Below are positions 15,433 to 24,368 of a stretch of DNA of 64,000 bases, piece after piece; within the stretch, counting starts at the first letter, position 1, and every line of letters starts with the position of its first letter. The stretch comes from Sphingomonas sp. Leaf407 (GTDB taxonomy: Bacteria; Pseudomonadota; Alphaproteobacteria; Sphingomonadales; Sphingomonadaceae), in the NCBI RefSeq assembly GCF_001425385.1, contig NZ_LMQO01000002.1, positions 496,001 through 560,000 on the forward strand, in the 5' to 3' direction. Both the position numbers and the translations under genes were made by a program. The notes under the pieces are model-generated. The model saw only the letters and a program-made list of their open reading frames with translations, did no database searches and was not told the DNA's origin.

Positions 15433-16871
15433 GCATCGCTCGGCCGGCATCGCCCGGCCGCCTGCCGCTATTCGCGCTGCTCGGCTTCGCGAGCGGCCTG
15501 CCGCTCGTGATGTTCTCGACGGTCCTCGCGCTGCGGTTGCAGGCGGCGGGGGCGGCGCTGGTCGTCATCGGCTTCTTCGCATGGGTACAGTTGCTGCCCA
15601 GCGCCAAGTTCCTGTGGGCACCGCTGCTCGACCGCTACGACGTGCCGGGTTTCGCGCGCTGCTGGGGGCGGCGGCGCGGATGGATATTGCTGGCGCTGCT
15701 CGGCATCGCCACCGCGCTGGTCGGGCTGGGGGTCAGCGATCCGCGCGACCTGCGGCTGACCGCAGGCCATGCGGTGCTGCTCGCCTTCTGGACGACGACG
15801 CTCGACATCGCGGTCGATGCGTGGCGGATCGAACAAGCGCCGACGCCTGACTTGCAGGGGCCGATCGCGGCGGCGAACCTGTGGGGTTATCGCTCGGCAA
15901 TGGTCGCGGCGGGCAGCGGCGCGCTGCTCCTTGCCGATCGCGGCGGGTGGGGCATCGCCTATCTCGTCGTCGCCGGTGGCGCGCTGCTGCCGTTTCCGCT
16001 CATCGCCATGACGAAGGGGGAGGGTCCCCGCGCGGTGGCGTTGCTCACCGGTCTGCTGGCGAGCGCCGCGATCCTGACCGTCGTGGCGCTCATCGCCGGG
16101 GGGATCACCTGGGGCGTCGTCGCGGCGGGTAGCGCCGCCGGGATCGGCGCGGCGACCAACGTCACCCCCTATGTCCTGCTCGCCTGCATGCTGCCGTTCG
16201 TCGCGATGGCGATCGCCCTGCCGCGCATCCGGCGTGCCGGCCCCACGTCCCGGCTGCGAACCTCGCTCGCGCTTGGACCCTATGTCGAATTCTTCCGCCG
16301 CTATGACCGCATGGCGCTCGTGCTGCTGGCGTTCGTCTCGCTCTACCGGATGGGCGACGTGCTGGCGGTGAACCTGTCGAAGCCGATGATCCGCTCGCTC
16401 GGCTACAGCCTGACGCAGATCGGGTTGGCCGACAGCTATGTCGCGTTCGCCGCGACGATCGCGGGCATCGGCGCGGGCGGGTGGATCGCCGCGCGCTGGT
16501 CGCCCGGCCGGGGGCTGGCGATGGGCGCGTTGTTTGCCGCGATCGGCAACCTCGGCTTCGTCTGGCTGGCGCATCGCCCGCCGGTCGACGCCTGGCTGTA
16601 CCTCGCCACCGCCGCCGATCAGTTCGGCAATGCGATGGCGGCGGCGGTGTTCGTCGTCTATCTGTCGCTGCTGGTCGATCCGCGCTTCGCGGGCGCGCAA
16701 TATGCCTTTCTGTCGGGGTTCGCCTTTCTGTTGCCGCGCCTGCTCGCCGGTGCCGGGGGCGGCATGGTGGTGGCGATCGGCTATGACGGGTTCTTCCTGC
16801 TCTCGGCGCTGCTCAGCCTCGCCGCGATCCTGTTCGTGCCGTTCGTCGCCCGAGCGAAACCGGCGTCATAG
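15429..16871 (+). CDS. AmpG-like MFS permease (muropeptide uptake)
   Basis: A 480-residue major facilitator permease of the AmpG branch: LFALLGFASGLPLVMFSTVLALRL at the N-terminus, WAPLLDRY, WTTTLDIAVDAWRIEQ, and a second half with LYRMGDVLAVNLSKPMIRSLGYS, all typical of AmpG, which imports anhydromuropeptides for peptidoglycan recycling. About 12-14 membrane helices. The start is a TTG at 15429 overlapping the DUF808 stop; longer frames upstream are antisense-like noise within DUF808. It converges on the PBP4 gene with a 6-base overlap of the ends, a fitting partner because PBP4 acts on peptidoglycan. Confidence 0.85.
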   Translation: MSIARPASPGRLPLFALLGFASGLPLVMFSTVLALRLQAAGAALVVIGFFAWVQLLPSAKFLWAPLLDRYDVPGFARCWGRRRGWILLALLGIATALVGLGVSDPRDLRLTAGHAVLLAFWTTTLDIAVDAWRIEQAPTPDLQGPIAAANLWGYRSAMVAAGSGALLLADRGGWGIAYLVVAGGALLPFPLIAMTKGEGPRAVALLTGLLASAAILTVVALIAGGITWGVVAAGSAAGIGAATNVTPYVLLACMLPFVAMAIALPRIRRAGPTSRLRTSLALGPYVEFFRRYDRMALVLLAFVSLYRMGDVLAVNLSKPMIRSLGYSLTQIGLADSYVAFAATIAGIGAGGWIAARWSPGRGLAMGALFAAIGNLGFVWLAHRPPVDAWLYLATAADQFGNAMAAAVFVVYLSLLVDPRFAGAQYAFLSGFAFLLPRLLAGAGGGMVVAIGYDGFFLLSALLSLAAILFVPFVARAKPAS

Positions 16872-18236
16872 CGCGGCGGCGGCGGTCAGCAGCGCGCGGT
16901 CCATGATCGCTGTAGCCGAACCGCCCTCGGGAATGTCGTTGGCATAGAAGGCGAAGGTCAGTCGCCGTCCGCTCGCGGCGGTCATCGTGCCCGCCAGCGC
17001 CGAGGTGCCCGACAGCGATCCGGTCTTGGCCGACAGCCGCCCGGCGAGCGCCGTGCCCTGAAACCGCCGGGCGAGCGTGCCGTTGACCCCCGCCATCGGC
17101 AGCGTCGACCCCCATGCCGCTCCCCAGGGCTGGCCGTCGATCCAGCGCAGGAACCGCACCATCGCGCGCGGCGATACCCGGTTGTAGGTCGACATGCCCG
17201 ACCCATCGGACAGGTCCCATGCGGTGCGTGGCACGCCCGCCGCCTCGAGCAGCGCCGCGATCCGCGCGATCCCGTCGCCGATCGACCCGCCGCCGCGTAC
17301 CGTGCCGATCCGGCGCAGCAGCAGTTCGGCGTGCAGGTTCTGGCTGGTCTTGCTGGTGACACGCAGGTCGTCCAGCAACGGGGCGGGGGCGGTGGTCGCC
17401 AGCATCGCCGGCGGCGCGGTGCGCTGCACGACCGCGCGCTTGTCGCCCGGTTGCCATGGCCGGTGGCGCACGCCGATATGCCCGCGCACCGCCACGCCGC
17501 GCGCCCGCAGCATCGCGGCGAAGGTCCATGCCGCATAGTGTGCCGGATCGTCGATCCCGACCCGGATCGTCTCGACCGTACCCGGCGCGATCGTGCCATG
17601 GATGCGCAGCAGGTCGCTCCCCGGCATCCGGTCGACGCCGATCGCGCCGCGCGGCCCCGGCACTATACGCGACTCGATCCGGTAATAGCGCGGACCCGCC
17701 ACCGTCACGCCGCCGCCCTCGGCACGCACCGTCAGCGTCAGTTCGTTGTCGTCGAGGCTCAGCGCCGATATGCCGGTGCCCGACCGGGTGGGGATGTTGT
17801 TCCACGCCATGCCGGGCGACCAGCGCTGATCGGGAAAGGCGCTGTCGTCGCCGATCACATCGCCCACCCGCCGCGTCCGCGCGGCGACCGCATCGGCCAG
17901 CGTCGCGAGACAGTCGACGACACAATCCGCCGCCGCCGACAGCCGTGCATCGCCCGCGCCGACCAGCACGACGTCGTCCCCCTCCAGCCGGACCCCGGTC
18001 GCCGCGCTATCCGGCCCGTCGACCGGCAGCGTCGCGAAGGCGGCGGCGGTGGTAAAGATCTTGGTGTTCGACGCCGGCACGAACCGGTCGTCGGGGGCGA
18101 TGGCGATGTGTTCGGTGCCTTGATCGTCGACCACGACCAGCCCGAAGCGGGTGCCCGCCGGAGCCTCCGCCAGCACTTGGCGGACCTGCGTCTCGACCGA
18201 TGCGGCACCCAGCAGGAGCGCGAGGACGACGCTCAT
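16866..18236 (-). CDS. dacB: D-alanyl-D-alanine carboxypeptidase/endopeptidase PBP4
   Basis: A 456-residue class C penicillin-binding protein of the peptidase S13 family. The signal peptide is short (MSVVLALLLGAAS). The catalytic motifs are SNTK (Ser56-x-x-Lys59), SDGSGMS (SxN-type) and KTGSLSGT (KTG). The segment between them contains the PBP4-specific inserted domains (SVLVGAGDARLS-like and DDSAFPDQRWSPGMAW). It trims pentapeptides or crosslinks in the periplasm. The ATG at 18236 overlaps the stop of the upstream symporter gene (ATGA). It ends convergently with the AmpG-like permease. Confidence 0.9.
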   Translation of the reverse strand: MSVVLALLLGAASVETQVRQVLAEAPAGTRFGLVVVDDQGTEHIAIAPDDRFVPASNTKIFTTAAAFATLPVDGPDSAATGVRLEGDDVVLVGAGDARLSAAADCVVDCLATLADAVAARTRRVGDVIGDDSAFPDQRWSPGMAWNNIPTRSGTGISALSLDDNELTLTVRAEGGGVTVAGPRYYRIESRIVPGPRGAIGVDRMPGSDLLRIHGTIAPGTVETIRVGIDDPAHYAAWTFAAMLRARGVAVRGHIGVRHRPWQPGDKRAVVQRTAPPAMLATTAPAPLLDDLRVTSKTSQNLHAELLLRRIGTVRGGGSIGDGIARIAALLEAAGVPRTAWDLSDGSGMSTYNRVSPRAMVRFLRWIDGQPWGAAWGSTLPMAGVNGTLARRFQGTALAGRLSAKTGSLSGTSALAGTMTAASGRRLTFAFYANDIPEGGSATAIMDRALLTAAAAL

Positions 18237-19471
18237 CGGCGTCGCTCCAGATAGACATCATGGTCGAGCGCGCCCTCGATCCGCGCGACGGTGAGCGCCA
18301 CGCCAAGGTTGGCGCTGGCCGAGGGCACCGTCCGCGTCATGTCGAGCAGCCGGTCGAACGGCAGGACGAAGCCGACGACCAGCGCGGTCGCCTCCGCCGA
18401 CACGCCCACCGCCGACAGCACGGTGGCGAGCATGAACAGCGACGCCGACGGGACCGGCGCGGTGCCGAACGCCGCCAGCGCGCCGGTCAGCCATACCGTC
18501 ACCAGGACCGCTGGCGTCAGCGGCACGCCGAACGCCTGCAACGCGAAGGTGGCGAGCAGCCCGACATACATCGCCGTCCCGTCCTTGCCGATGCTGGCCC
18601 CCAGCGGCAGCACGGTGGAATAGACCGGCCGCGCGATCCCCAGCCGCTCGCCCGCGATCCGCATCGCCACCGGTAACGTCGCCGAGGACGATGCGGTCGA
18701 AAAGGCGACGACCAGCGCGTCGACGATCTTCGCATAGAAGGGTCGCACCGGCAGCCGCGCGACCAGCCGCACCAGCGTGGCGTGAACCACCGTCAGTTGC
18801 ACCAGCGACCCGATCAGCACCGCCAGCGCCAGCCAGCCGATATGGACGAACACCGCCGCGCCGCCGCTCGCCACCGCATTGGCGATCAGCGCGAACACCC
18901 CGAACGGGGTCGCCTCCATCACCAGCGTGACGATGCGTAGCAACACCGCCGACAGCGACTGGAGCAGCCGGGCGAATGGCGCGCCGGCTTCCCCGGCCAG
19001 CACCGTGCCGCATCCGGTCAGGATCGCGACGAAGATCAGCGCGAGCATGTCGCCTTTCGCCAGTGCCTCGACGATGTTGAGCGGCACGATGCCGACCAGT
19101 TGCGCATAGGGGGTGGCGATCGTGCCGAGGGCTTGCGGTGTCGCGCCGCCGACGCCCGCGCCGACGCCGGGCCGGACCAGCAGCGCGGTGGCGATGCCGA
19201 CGCCGACCGCCACCAGCGTCGTCGCGGCGAACAGTAGCGCGGTGCGCCCACCGATCCGCCCCAGCCTGCCCGGATCGGCCAGTTGGGTTATTCCGGCGGC
19301 GATCGTCACCAGCACGATCGGGGCGACCAGCATGCGGATCGCCCGGACGAACAGGTCGCCGAGGACCGCGACCGCCGGCGCGGCCTGCGGCCAGAACAGC
19401 CCGAGCAGCAGCCCGAGCGCGAGGCCGCCCAGCACCCGCCGCCACAACGGAATAGCGAACCACCCCTTCAA
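18233..19471 (-). CDS. dicarboxylate/amino acid:cation symporter (SLC1/GltP family)
   Basis: A 412-residue symporter with the SLC1 signatures: the serine-rich re-entrant loop STASSSATLPV, VLPLGASIGKDGTAMY (the family usually has NMDGT; here KDGT), and FGTAPVPSASLFM. Eight membrane helices and two hairpins are expected. Substrate is an acidic amino acid or C4-dicarboxylate; Lys in place of the usual residue before DGT may alter cation or substrate choice. The start is a TTG at 19471 with GGGGGAG upstream. It is followed by the PBP4 gene with a 4-base overlap. Confidence 0.88.
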   Translation of the reverse strand: MKGWFAIPLWRRVLGGLALGLLLGLFWPQAAPAVAVLGDLFVRAIRMLVAPIVLVTIAAGITQLADPGRLGRIGGRTALLFAATTLVAVGVGIATALLVRPGVGAGVGGATPQALGTIATPYAQLVGIVPLNIVEALAKGDMLALIFVAILTGCGTVLAGEAGAPFARLLQSLSAVLLRIVTLVMEATPFGVFALIANAVASGGAAVFVHIGWLALAVLIGSLVQLTVVHATLVRLVARLPVRPFYAKIVDALVVAFSTASSSATLPVAMRIAGERLGIARPVYSTVLPLGASIGKDGTAMYVGLLATFALQAFGVPLTPAVLVTVWLTGALAAFGTAPVPSASLFMLATVLSAVGVSAEATALVVGFVLPFDRLLDMTRTVPSASANLGVALTVARIEGALDHDVYLERRR

Positions 19472-19505
19472 TCCGCCACTCCCCCTTGGGTCCCCGGCGG
19501 CGATG

Positions 19506-20831
19506 CTAGGCTGCGCACTGCGGCGATGCCACCCTTCGCTGCATCCATACCGCGAACGCTAGGACGACGGCGAAGGCGAGGCAGGGCAGCAGCATCGCAT
19601 GCTGGATGGTAAAGGCACCCCGGCTGAGCCAGCCCATCAGCGGCGGGAAGAGCGCGCCGCCGATCACCGCCATGATGATGAGCGGCGCGCCCAAGGTCGC
19701 CTGCGGCCCCAGATCGCGCAGCCCCAGCGAGAAGATCGTCGGGAACATGATCGACATGAAGAAGCCGGTGAGCAGCAACGCCCCGATCGCGACGGTGCCG
19801 CCGGTGAAGGCGGCGACCAGCGTCAGCACGATATTGGCGATGGCGAACAGCGCGAGCAGCCGCACCGCCGCGATCCGCTGCATCAGCGCCGCGCCGGCGA
19901 GGCGGCCGATCATGAACAGCAACAGGCTGATCGACAGATAATAGGCGGCCTGGCGTTCGGACGTCGCCGGGCTGATCGCCTTGACGAAATCGACGAAGAA
20001 GCTCCACACGCCGACCTGCGCGCCGACATAGAAGAATTGCGCGATCACCGCGCCGCGCAGCGCCCCCACCCGCCAGACCGATCCGATCCCGCGCAGCGTG
20101 CCGCCGGGTGCGTCATGCGCGATCGGCGGCAGGCGGACGACCGCGACCACCGCCGCCACCAGCACCACGACTCCGGCCAGCACCAGATAAGGGAGCTGCA
20201 CCATCTGCGCCTCGGCCGCGCGATAGGCGTCGAGGCTGGCGGCGTTCATCGCGTCCAGCGTCGCGGCATCGTGTTCGACGCCCGAAAAGATGAACCATGC
20301 GCCGAGGCTGGGGGCGAGCGTCGCGCCCAGCCCGTTGAACGCCTGCGCCAGATTGAGCCGCTGTTCGGCGCGGGCCGGATCGCCGAACGCGACGATATAG
20401 GGGTTGGCCGCTGTTTCGAGGAACGCCGCGCCGGCGGCGATGACGAACAGCGCGCCGAGGAATGCGCCATACACCCGCACCTCCGCCGCGGGATAGAACA
20501 GCACCGCCCCCAGCGCATAGAATCCGAGCCCCGCGAGGATGCCGGCACGATAGCCGAAGCGGCGCATCACCAGCCCGGCGGGCAACGCCATGACGAAATA
20601 GCCGAGGTAGAAGACGAACTGGATGAACCCCGCTTCCGCCCGGTTGAGCGCCAGCGCCTTTTGAAACTGGCGGATCAGGATGTCGTTGAAGTTGTTGGCG
20701 ACCGCCCACAGCAGGAACAGGCTGACGATGACCACGAAGCCGGTGCGATAGCCCGGCGTGATGAACGGATGACGCCCGCCATCGGGCGACGGTCCGGGCG
20801 GGGGCGGGACGGGAATGGTCGGGATCGGCAT
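19506..20831 (-). CDS. FucP-type sugar:H+ symporter (MFS)
   Basis: A 441-residue MFS sugar permease of the FucP / glucose-galactose branch: FLLWAVANNFNDILIRQFQKAL, GYFVMALPAGLVMRRFGYRAG, AAFLETAANPYIVAFGD and NLAQAFNGLGATLAPSLGAWF are close matches to this subfamily (the Asn/Glu residues of these motifs bind sugar and proton in FucP). A proline-rich N-terminal tail of about 20 residues is unusual. The start ATG 20831 has AGAGGA upstream. It is divergent from manD, with a LacI-type operator between, and likely imports the sugar handled by the adjoining enzymes. Confidence 0.9.
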   Translation of the reverse strand: MPIPTIPVPPPPGPSPDGGRHPFITPGYRTGFVVIVSLFLLWAVANNFNDILIRQFQKALALNRAEAGFIQFVFYLGYFVMALPAGLVMRRFGYRAGILAGLGFYALGAVLFYPAAEVRVYGAFLGALFVIAAGAAFLETAANPYIVAFGDPARAEQRLNLAQAFNGLGATLAPSLGAWFIFSGVEHDAATLDAMNAASLDAYRAAEAQMVQLPYLVLAGVVVLVAAVVAVVRLPPIAHDAPGGTLRGIGSVWRVGALRGAVIAQFFYVGAQVGVWSFFVDFVKAISPATSERQAAYYLSISLLLFMIGRLAGAALMQRIAAVRLLALFAIANIVLTLVAAFTGGTVAIGALLLTGFFMSIMFPTIFSLGLRDLGPQATLGAPLIIMAVIGGALFPPLMGWLSRGAFTIQHAMLLPCLAFAVVLAFAVWMQRRVASPQCAA

Positions 20832-20875
20832 GGCATCCTCTCGACCCGGCGATTTCCGGGTTCATTCTTCGGGTT

Positions 20876-20887
20876 GTTAGCGCTAAC
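20876..20887. promoter_or_regulatory. LacI/GalR-type operator palindrome
   Basis: GTTAGCGCTAAC is a perfect 12-base palindrome with the central CG step and TTAGCGCTAA core typical of LacI/GalR-family operators. It lies in the 107-base gap between the divergent FucP-like and manD genes, 45 bases before one start and 52 before the other. No LacI-family regulator is encoded in the window, so the regulator must be elsewhere. Confidence 0.75.
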
Positions 20888-20938
20888 GAATGGCGCAGGC
20901 GCACGACGATGCCCGCATGATACCAGGAGAGTCGCACG

Positions 20939-22186
20939 ATGACAGGTCGATCCAATCCCGCGCCCGGCGCACCGCTGGTCATTCGCGACGCGCGGGTGAT
21001 CGTGACCTGTCCGGGGCGCAATTTCGTCACGCTGAAGATCGAAACCGATCAGGGGGTGTACGGCATCGGCGACGCAACGCTGAACGGGCGCGAACTGGCG
21101 GTCGCCGCCTATCTGACCGAGCATGTCGTCCCCGTCCTGATCGGGCGCGACGCGCACCGGATCGAGGATGTCTGGCAGTATCTGTATCGCGGTGCCTATT
21201 GGCGGCGCGGGCCGGTGACGATGACCGCGATCGCGGCGGTCGATACCGCGCTGTGGGACATCAAGGCGAAGGTCGCCGGGCTGCCGCTCTACCAGTTGCT
21301 CGGCGGCCGGTCGCGCGACGGCGTGCTGGTGTACGGCCATGCCAATGGCACGGACATCGCGGAGACGGTCGATACCGTCGCCCATTACCGCGCGCTGGGC
21401 TATCGCGCGATCCGGGCGCAATCGGGGGTGCCCGGCGTTAAGGGTGCCTATGGCGTCGGGTCGGGCGCGGGCAAGATCTACGAACCGGCGGGCGGCGCGC
21501 TGCCGCAGGAGACCTTGTGGTCGACGCCCGCCTATTTGCGCCATGCTCCCAAGCTGTTCGAGGCGATCCGGCTGGCGCATGGCGACGAGATCGAGCTGCT
21601 CCACGACGTCCACCACCGGCTGACCCCGATCGAGGCGGCGCGGCTGGGCAAGGCGCTGGAGCCGTACAACCTGTTCTGGATGGAGGATGCGACCCCGGCC
21701 GAGAATCAGGAGGGGTTCCGCATCATCCGCCAGCATACCACCACGCCATTGGCGGTGGGCGAGGTGTTCAATTCGATCCACGACTGCCGCACGCTGATCG
21801 AGGAGCAGTTGATCGACTATATCCGCGCGACCGTGGTCCATGCCGGCGGCATCACCCAGTTGCGCCGGATCGCCGATCTCGCCTCGCTCTACCATGTCCG
21901 CACCGGCAGCCATGGCGCGACCGACCTGTCGCCGGTGTGCATGGGGGCGGCGCTGCATTTCGACACCTGGGTCCCGAATTTCGGCATCCAGGAATATATG
22001 GCGCATGCGCCCGAAACCGACGAGGTCTTTCCGCACGATTACCGGTTCGAGGACGGGTATCTGAAGGTTGGCGACACGCCGGGCCACGGTGTCGACATCG
22101 ACGAGGCGCTGGCAGCGAAATATCCCTATAGCCCGAAGCAGTTGCCGGTCGCGCGGCTGGTCGACGGGACGCTGTGGCACTGGTGA
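20939..22186 (+). CDS. manD: D-mannonate dehydratase (enolase superfamily ManD)
   Basis: A 415-residue enolase-superfamily dehydratase that is clearly of the ManD type described from Novosphingobium aromaticivorans: [19 protein letters not shown] start, [34 protein letters not shown], metal ligands in [22 protein letters not shown] and AVGEVFNS, then [14 protein letters not shown] and [15 protein letters not shown]. It removes water from D-mannonate to give 2-keto-3-deoxy-D-gluconate. The N-terminus is about 10 residues longer than in relatives. AGGAGA precedes the ATG. It is divergent from the FucP-like permease and converges on the mutarotase-SDR-AKR operon. Confidence 0.93.
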   Translation: MTGRSNPAPGAPLVIRDARVIVTCPGRNFVTLKIETDQGVYGIGDATLNGRELAVAAYLTEHVVPVLIGRDAHRIEDVWQYLYRGAYWRRGPVTMTAIAAVDTALWDIKAKVAGLPLYQLLGGRSRDGVLVYGHANGTDIAETVDTVAHYRALGYRAIRAQSGVPGVKGAYGVGSGAGKIYEPAGGALPQETLWSTPAYLRHAPKLFEAIRLAHGDEIELLHDVHHRLTPIEAARLGKALEPYNLFWMEDATPAENQEGFRIIRQHTTTPLAVGEVFNSIHDCRTLIEEQLIDYIRATVVHAGGITQLRRIADLASLYHVRTGSHGATDLSPVCMGAALHFDTWVPNFGIQEYMAHAPETDEVFPHDYRFEDGYLKVGDTPGHGVDIDEALAAKYPYSPKQLPVARLVDGTLWHW

Positions 22187-22227
22187 TGCCATAGCCCGGC
22201 CCGGTCGTCCGATCGGGCCGGGGCGGG

Positions 22228-22575
22228 TCACGGGTGGTCGCTGAGCGCAAAGATGCGCGCCATCGGCGTCCAGCGGCTGCCGTCCGGGGCGTGGGGCAGC
22301 GCGCGTTGGAACTGCCCCATGCGCGCTTCCCATGCGATCACCGCCGGATCGGCGGCGTCGGCCCGCGATTTGGCGGCGGGGTCGAAGTCCGGCGTGGTCC
22401 GCGTCACCATCACCAGCCGGTTGCCGGTGCGATAGATTTCCATCCCGGCGATCCCCGCCGCGCGGATCGCCGCCAGCACGGCGGCGGGCACGTTGCCGGG
22501 CCTATGCCAGCGATCATATTCGGCGATCGCGGCCGCGTCGTCGATCAGGTCCAGTGTCAGAACCTGTCCGGTCAT
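22228..22575 (-). CDS. L-rhamnose/L-fucose mutarotase-like protein
   Basis: A 115-residue protein of the L-rhamnose mutarotase family (dimeric alpha/beta barrel): LTLDLIDDAAAIAEYDRWH, a catalytic-type His in the H-R-P region, AGIAGMEIYRTGNRLVMV and WEARMGQFQRALPHA. Such proteins speed up interconversion of sugar anomers before oxidation. It is the last gene of a three-gene operon and overlaps the SDR gene by ATGA. With the neighbouring aldo/keto reductase and SDR it resembles the non-phosphorylated L-fucose route of Xanthomonas. Confidence 0.85.
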   Translation of the reverse strand: MTGQVLTLDLIDDAAAIAEYDRWHRPGNVPAAVLAAIRAAGIAGMEIYRTGNRLVMVTRTTPDFDPAAKSRADAADPAVIAWEARMGQFQRALPHAPDGSRWTPMARIFALSDHP

Positions 22576-23303
22576 GCGTTCGACCAGCCGCCGTCGATCA
22601 CATGCACCGCGCCGGTGGTGTAGGACGAGGCGTCGGAGGCGAGATACAGCGCCAGTTCGGCGATCTCCTCCGCCCGGCCCAATCGCCCCATCGGCTGGCG
22701 CGCGGTGAACGACGCGCGCGCCGCCTCCGCATCGCCGGTCGCGGCCATGCGCTCCTCGAGCGAGGGCGACTGGACGGTGCCGGGGCAGATCGCGTTGCAG
22801 CGGATGCCCGAGCCCACGAAATCGAGCGCGACCGATTTGGTGAGGCCGATCACCGCCGCCTTCGACGCGGTATAGACGAAGCGGTTGGGCACCGCGATCA
22901 CATGGCTGGCGACCGACGACATGTTGACGATCGACCCGCCGCCCGCATCGATCATCGCCGGCAGCAGCGCGCGGATCAGGCGATATTGCGCGCGGACGTT
23001 GAGGTCGAACGAGAAGTCCCAGTCGGCTTCCTCGGTGGTCAGGATCGTGCCGGCGTGGACGAAGCCGGCGCAGTTGAAGAGGATGTCGACCGCGCCGACC
23101 CGGGCCGCGAACGCCTCGATCGCTTGAGGGTCGAGCAGGTCGACGACATGCCCCTCGCAGCCCGCCAGCGTCGCCAGCGCATCGCCATTGATGTCGAGTG
23201 CCAGTACCCGCGCGCCTTCGCGGGCGAACAGTTCGGCGGCGGCGCGGCCGATGCCTTGCGCGGCGGCGGTGACGATGGCGGTCTTGCCAGAAAGACGGGT
23301 CAT
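22572..23303 (-). CDS. SDR oxidoreductase, 2-keto-3-deoxy-L-fuconate dehydrogenase-like
   Basis: A 243-residue classical short-chain dehydrogenase. It has the NAD-binding motif TAAAQGIG, Asp at the end of beta2 (ALDIN, indicating NAD preference), NCAGF in place of NNAG, catalytic Ser in SIVNMSS and the YTASK motif (Tyr, Lys). The pattern AAQGIGRA and FNCAGFVHAGTIL is typical of 2-keto-3-deoxy-L-fuconate dehydrogenases and of human DHRS6-type enzymes. It overlaps both neighbours by ATGA, within a tightly packed sugar-oxidation operon. Exact substrate is inferred from context. Confidence 0.85.
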   Translation of the reverse strand: MTRLSGKTAIVTAAAQGIGRAAAELFAREGARVLALDINGDALATLAGCEGHVVDLLDPQAIEAFAARVGAVDILFNCAGFVHAGTILTTEEADWDFSFDLNVRAQYRLIRALLPAMIDAGGGSIVNMSSVASHVIAVPNRFVYTASKAAVIGLTKSVALDFVGSGIRCNAICPGTVQSPSLEERMAATGDAEAARASFTARQPMGRLGRAEEIAELALYLASDASSYTTGAVHVIDGGWSNA

Positions 23304-24310
23304 GCAGGCTCCGAAATGGGCAGGGGGGCGTCGGCGCGAACCAGACCGGCGTCGATCAGGTCGTGCCACAGGGCGGGGGGCAGCGGCAGGCGGGCGAGCC
23401 GCAGCGTATCGGCGACTTCATCGGGAGTCGCCATGCCGGGGATGACGGCGGCAACCGCCGGATGGGCCTGGACGAATTGCAGCGCGGCGGCGGCCATCGG
23501 CACGGCGTGGCGCTGACAGATCGCGGCGATGGCATCGACCCGGCGGACCACGTCGGGCGGTGCCAATTCGTAATTGTAGCGGGCGTCGCCGCCGGTGCCG
23601 GTGGCGAGAATCCCCGAGTTATAGGGGCCGCCGATGATGATCTCGACGCCGAGCGACCGGCAGCGCGGCAGCAGCGAATCGAGTGCCGCCTGTTCGAGCA
23701 GGGTGTAGCGCCCGGCGAGCAGGATCGCGTCCAGCTCGACCCGGTCGAGCAGTTCCTCGCACACCGCGATCTCGTTCACGCCGATGCCGATTGCGCCGAT
23801 GCTGCCCGCGTCGCGCAGGTCGCGCATCGCGCGGTAGCCGCCGTCGAGGAAGGTCGCGAGCATCGCCGGGTGATCCGCGCCGTGGGTCATCGCCCCGAGA
23901 TCGTGGGCGAGCAGCAGGTCGATCCGGTCACGGCGCAGCCGGTGCAGGCTCTCCCCGAAGGACCGCAGCACGCCGTCGCGGCTGTAATCGAACGCGCTTT
24001 CGACCGGTTCGGGCGAGACGAAGCCCTGCCGCTCTCCCGACAATGCGTCTGGCGCGACGGGTTGCAGCACGCGGCCGACCTTGGTCGAGACATGGGCGGT
24101 GCCGCCGGGGTCGAGGTCGGCGAGCACCGCGCCCAGCCGGCGTTCGGACAGGCCGAAGCCATAGTGTGGCGCGGTATCAAACCGGCGGATGCCGCCGTCC
24201 CATGCGGCGGCGACCGCGCCGCGCGCGGCATCGTCGCCGATCGGTCGATACAGATTTCCGATCGCCGCCCCGCCGAAACCAAGCGGGGCGGGCGGTTGCC
24301 CAGACGTCAT
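23300..24310 (-). CDS. aldo/keto reductase, L-fucose dehydrogenase-like
   Basis: A 336-residue aldo/keto reductase. The N-terminal LGFGGAAIGNLYRPIGDDAA, FDTAPHYGFGLSERRLG (catalytic Asp and Tyr), STKVGRVL (catalytic Lys) and LLAHDLGAMTHG (His) match bacterial L-fucose / D-threo-aldose dehydrogenases that oxidise the free sugar to its lactone with NAD(P). First gene of the operon with the SDR and mutarotase genes. The lactonase and fuconate dehydratase needed for a complete fucose route are not in the window. Confidence 0.88.
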   Translation of the reverse strand: MTSGQPPAPLGFGGAAIGNLYRPIGDDAARGAVAAAWDGGIRRFDTAPHYGFGLSERRLGAVLADLDPGGTAHVSTKVGRVLQPVAPDALSGERQGFVSPEPVESAFDYSRDGVLRSFGESLHRLRRDRIDLLLAHDLGAMTHGADHPAMLATFLDGGYRAMRDLRDAGSIGAIGIGVNEIAVCEELLDRVELDAILLAGRYTLLEQAALDSLLPRCRSLGVEIIIGGPYNSGILATGTGGDARYNYELAPPDVVRRVDAIAAICQRHAVPMAAAALQFVQAHPAVAAVIPGMATPDEVADTLRLARLPLPPALWHDLIDAGLVRADAPLPISEPA

Positions 24311-24368
24311 GCGCTGTCCTCTCTCCGCTTATATTCGCGAAGAAATTTCACCTGTCAAAACGAAAGGA

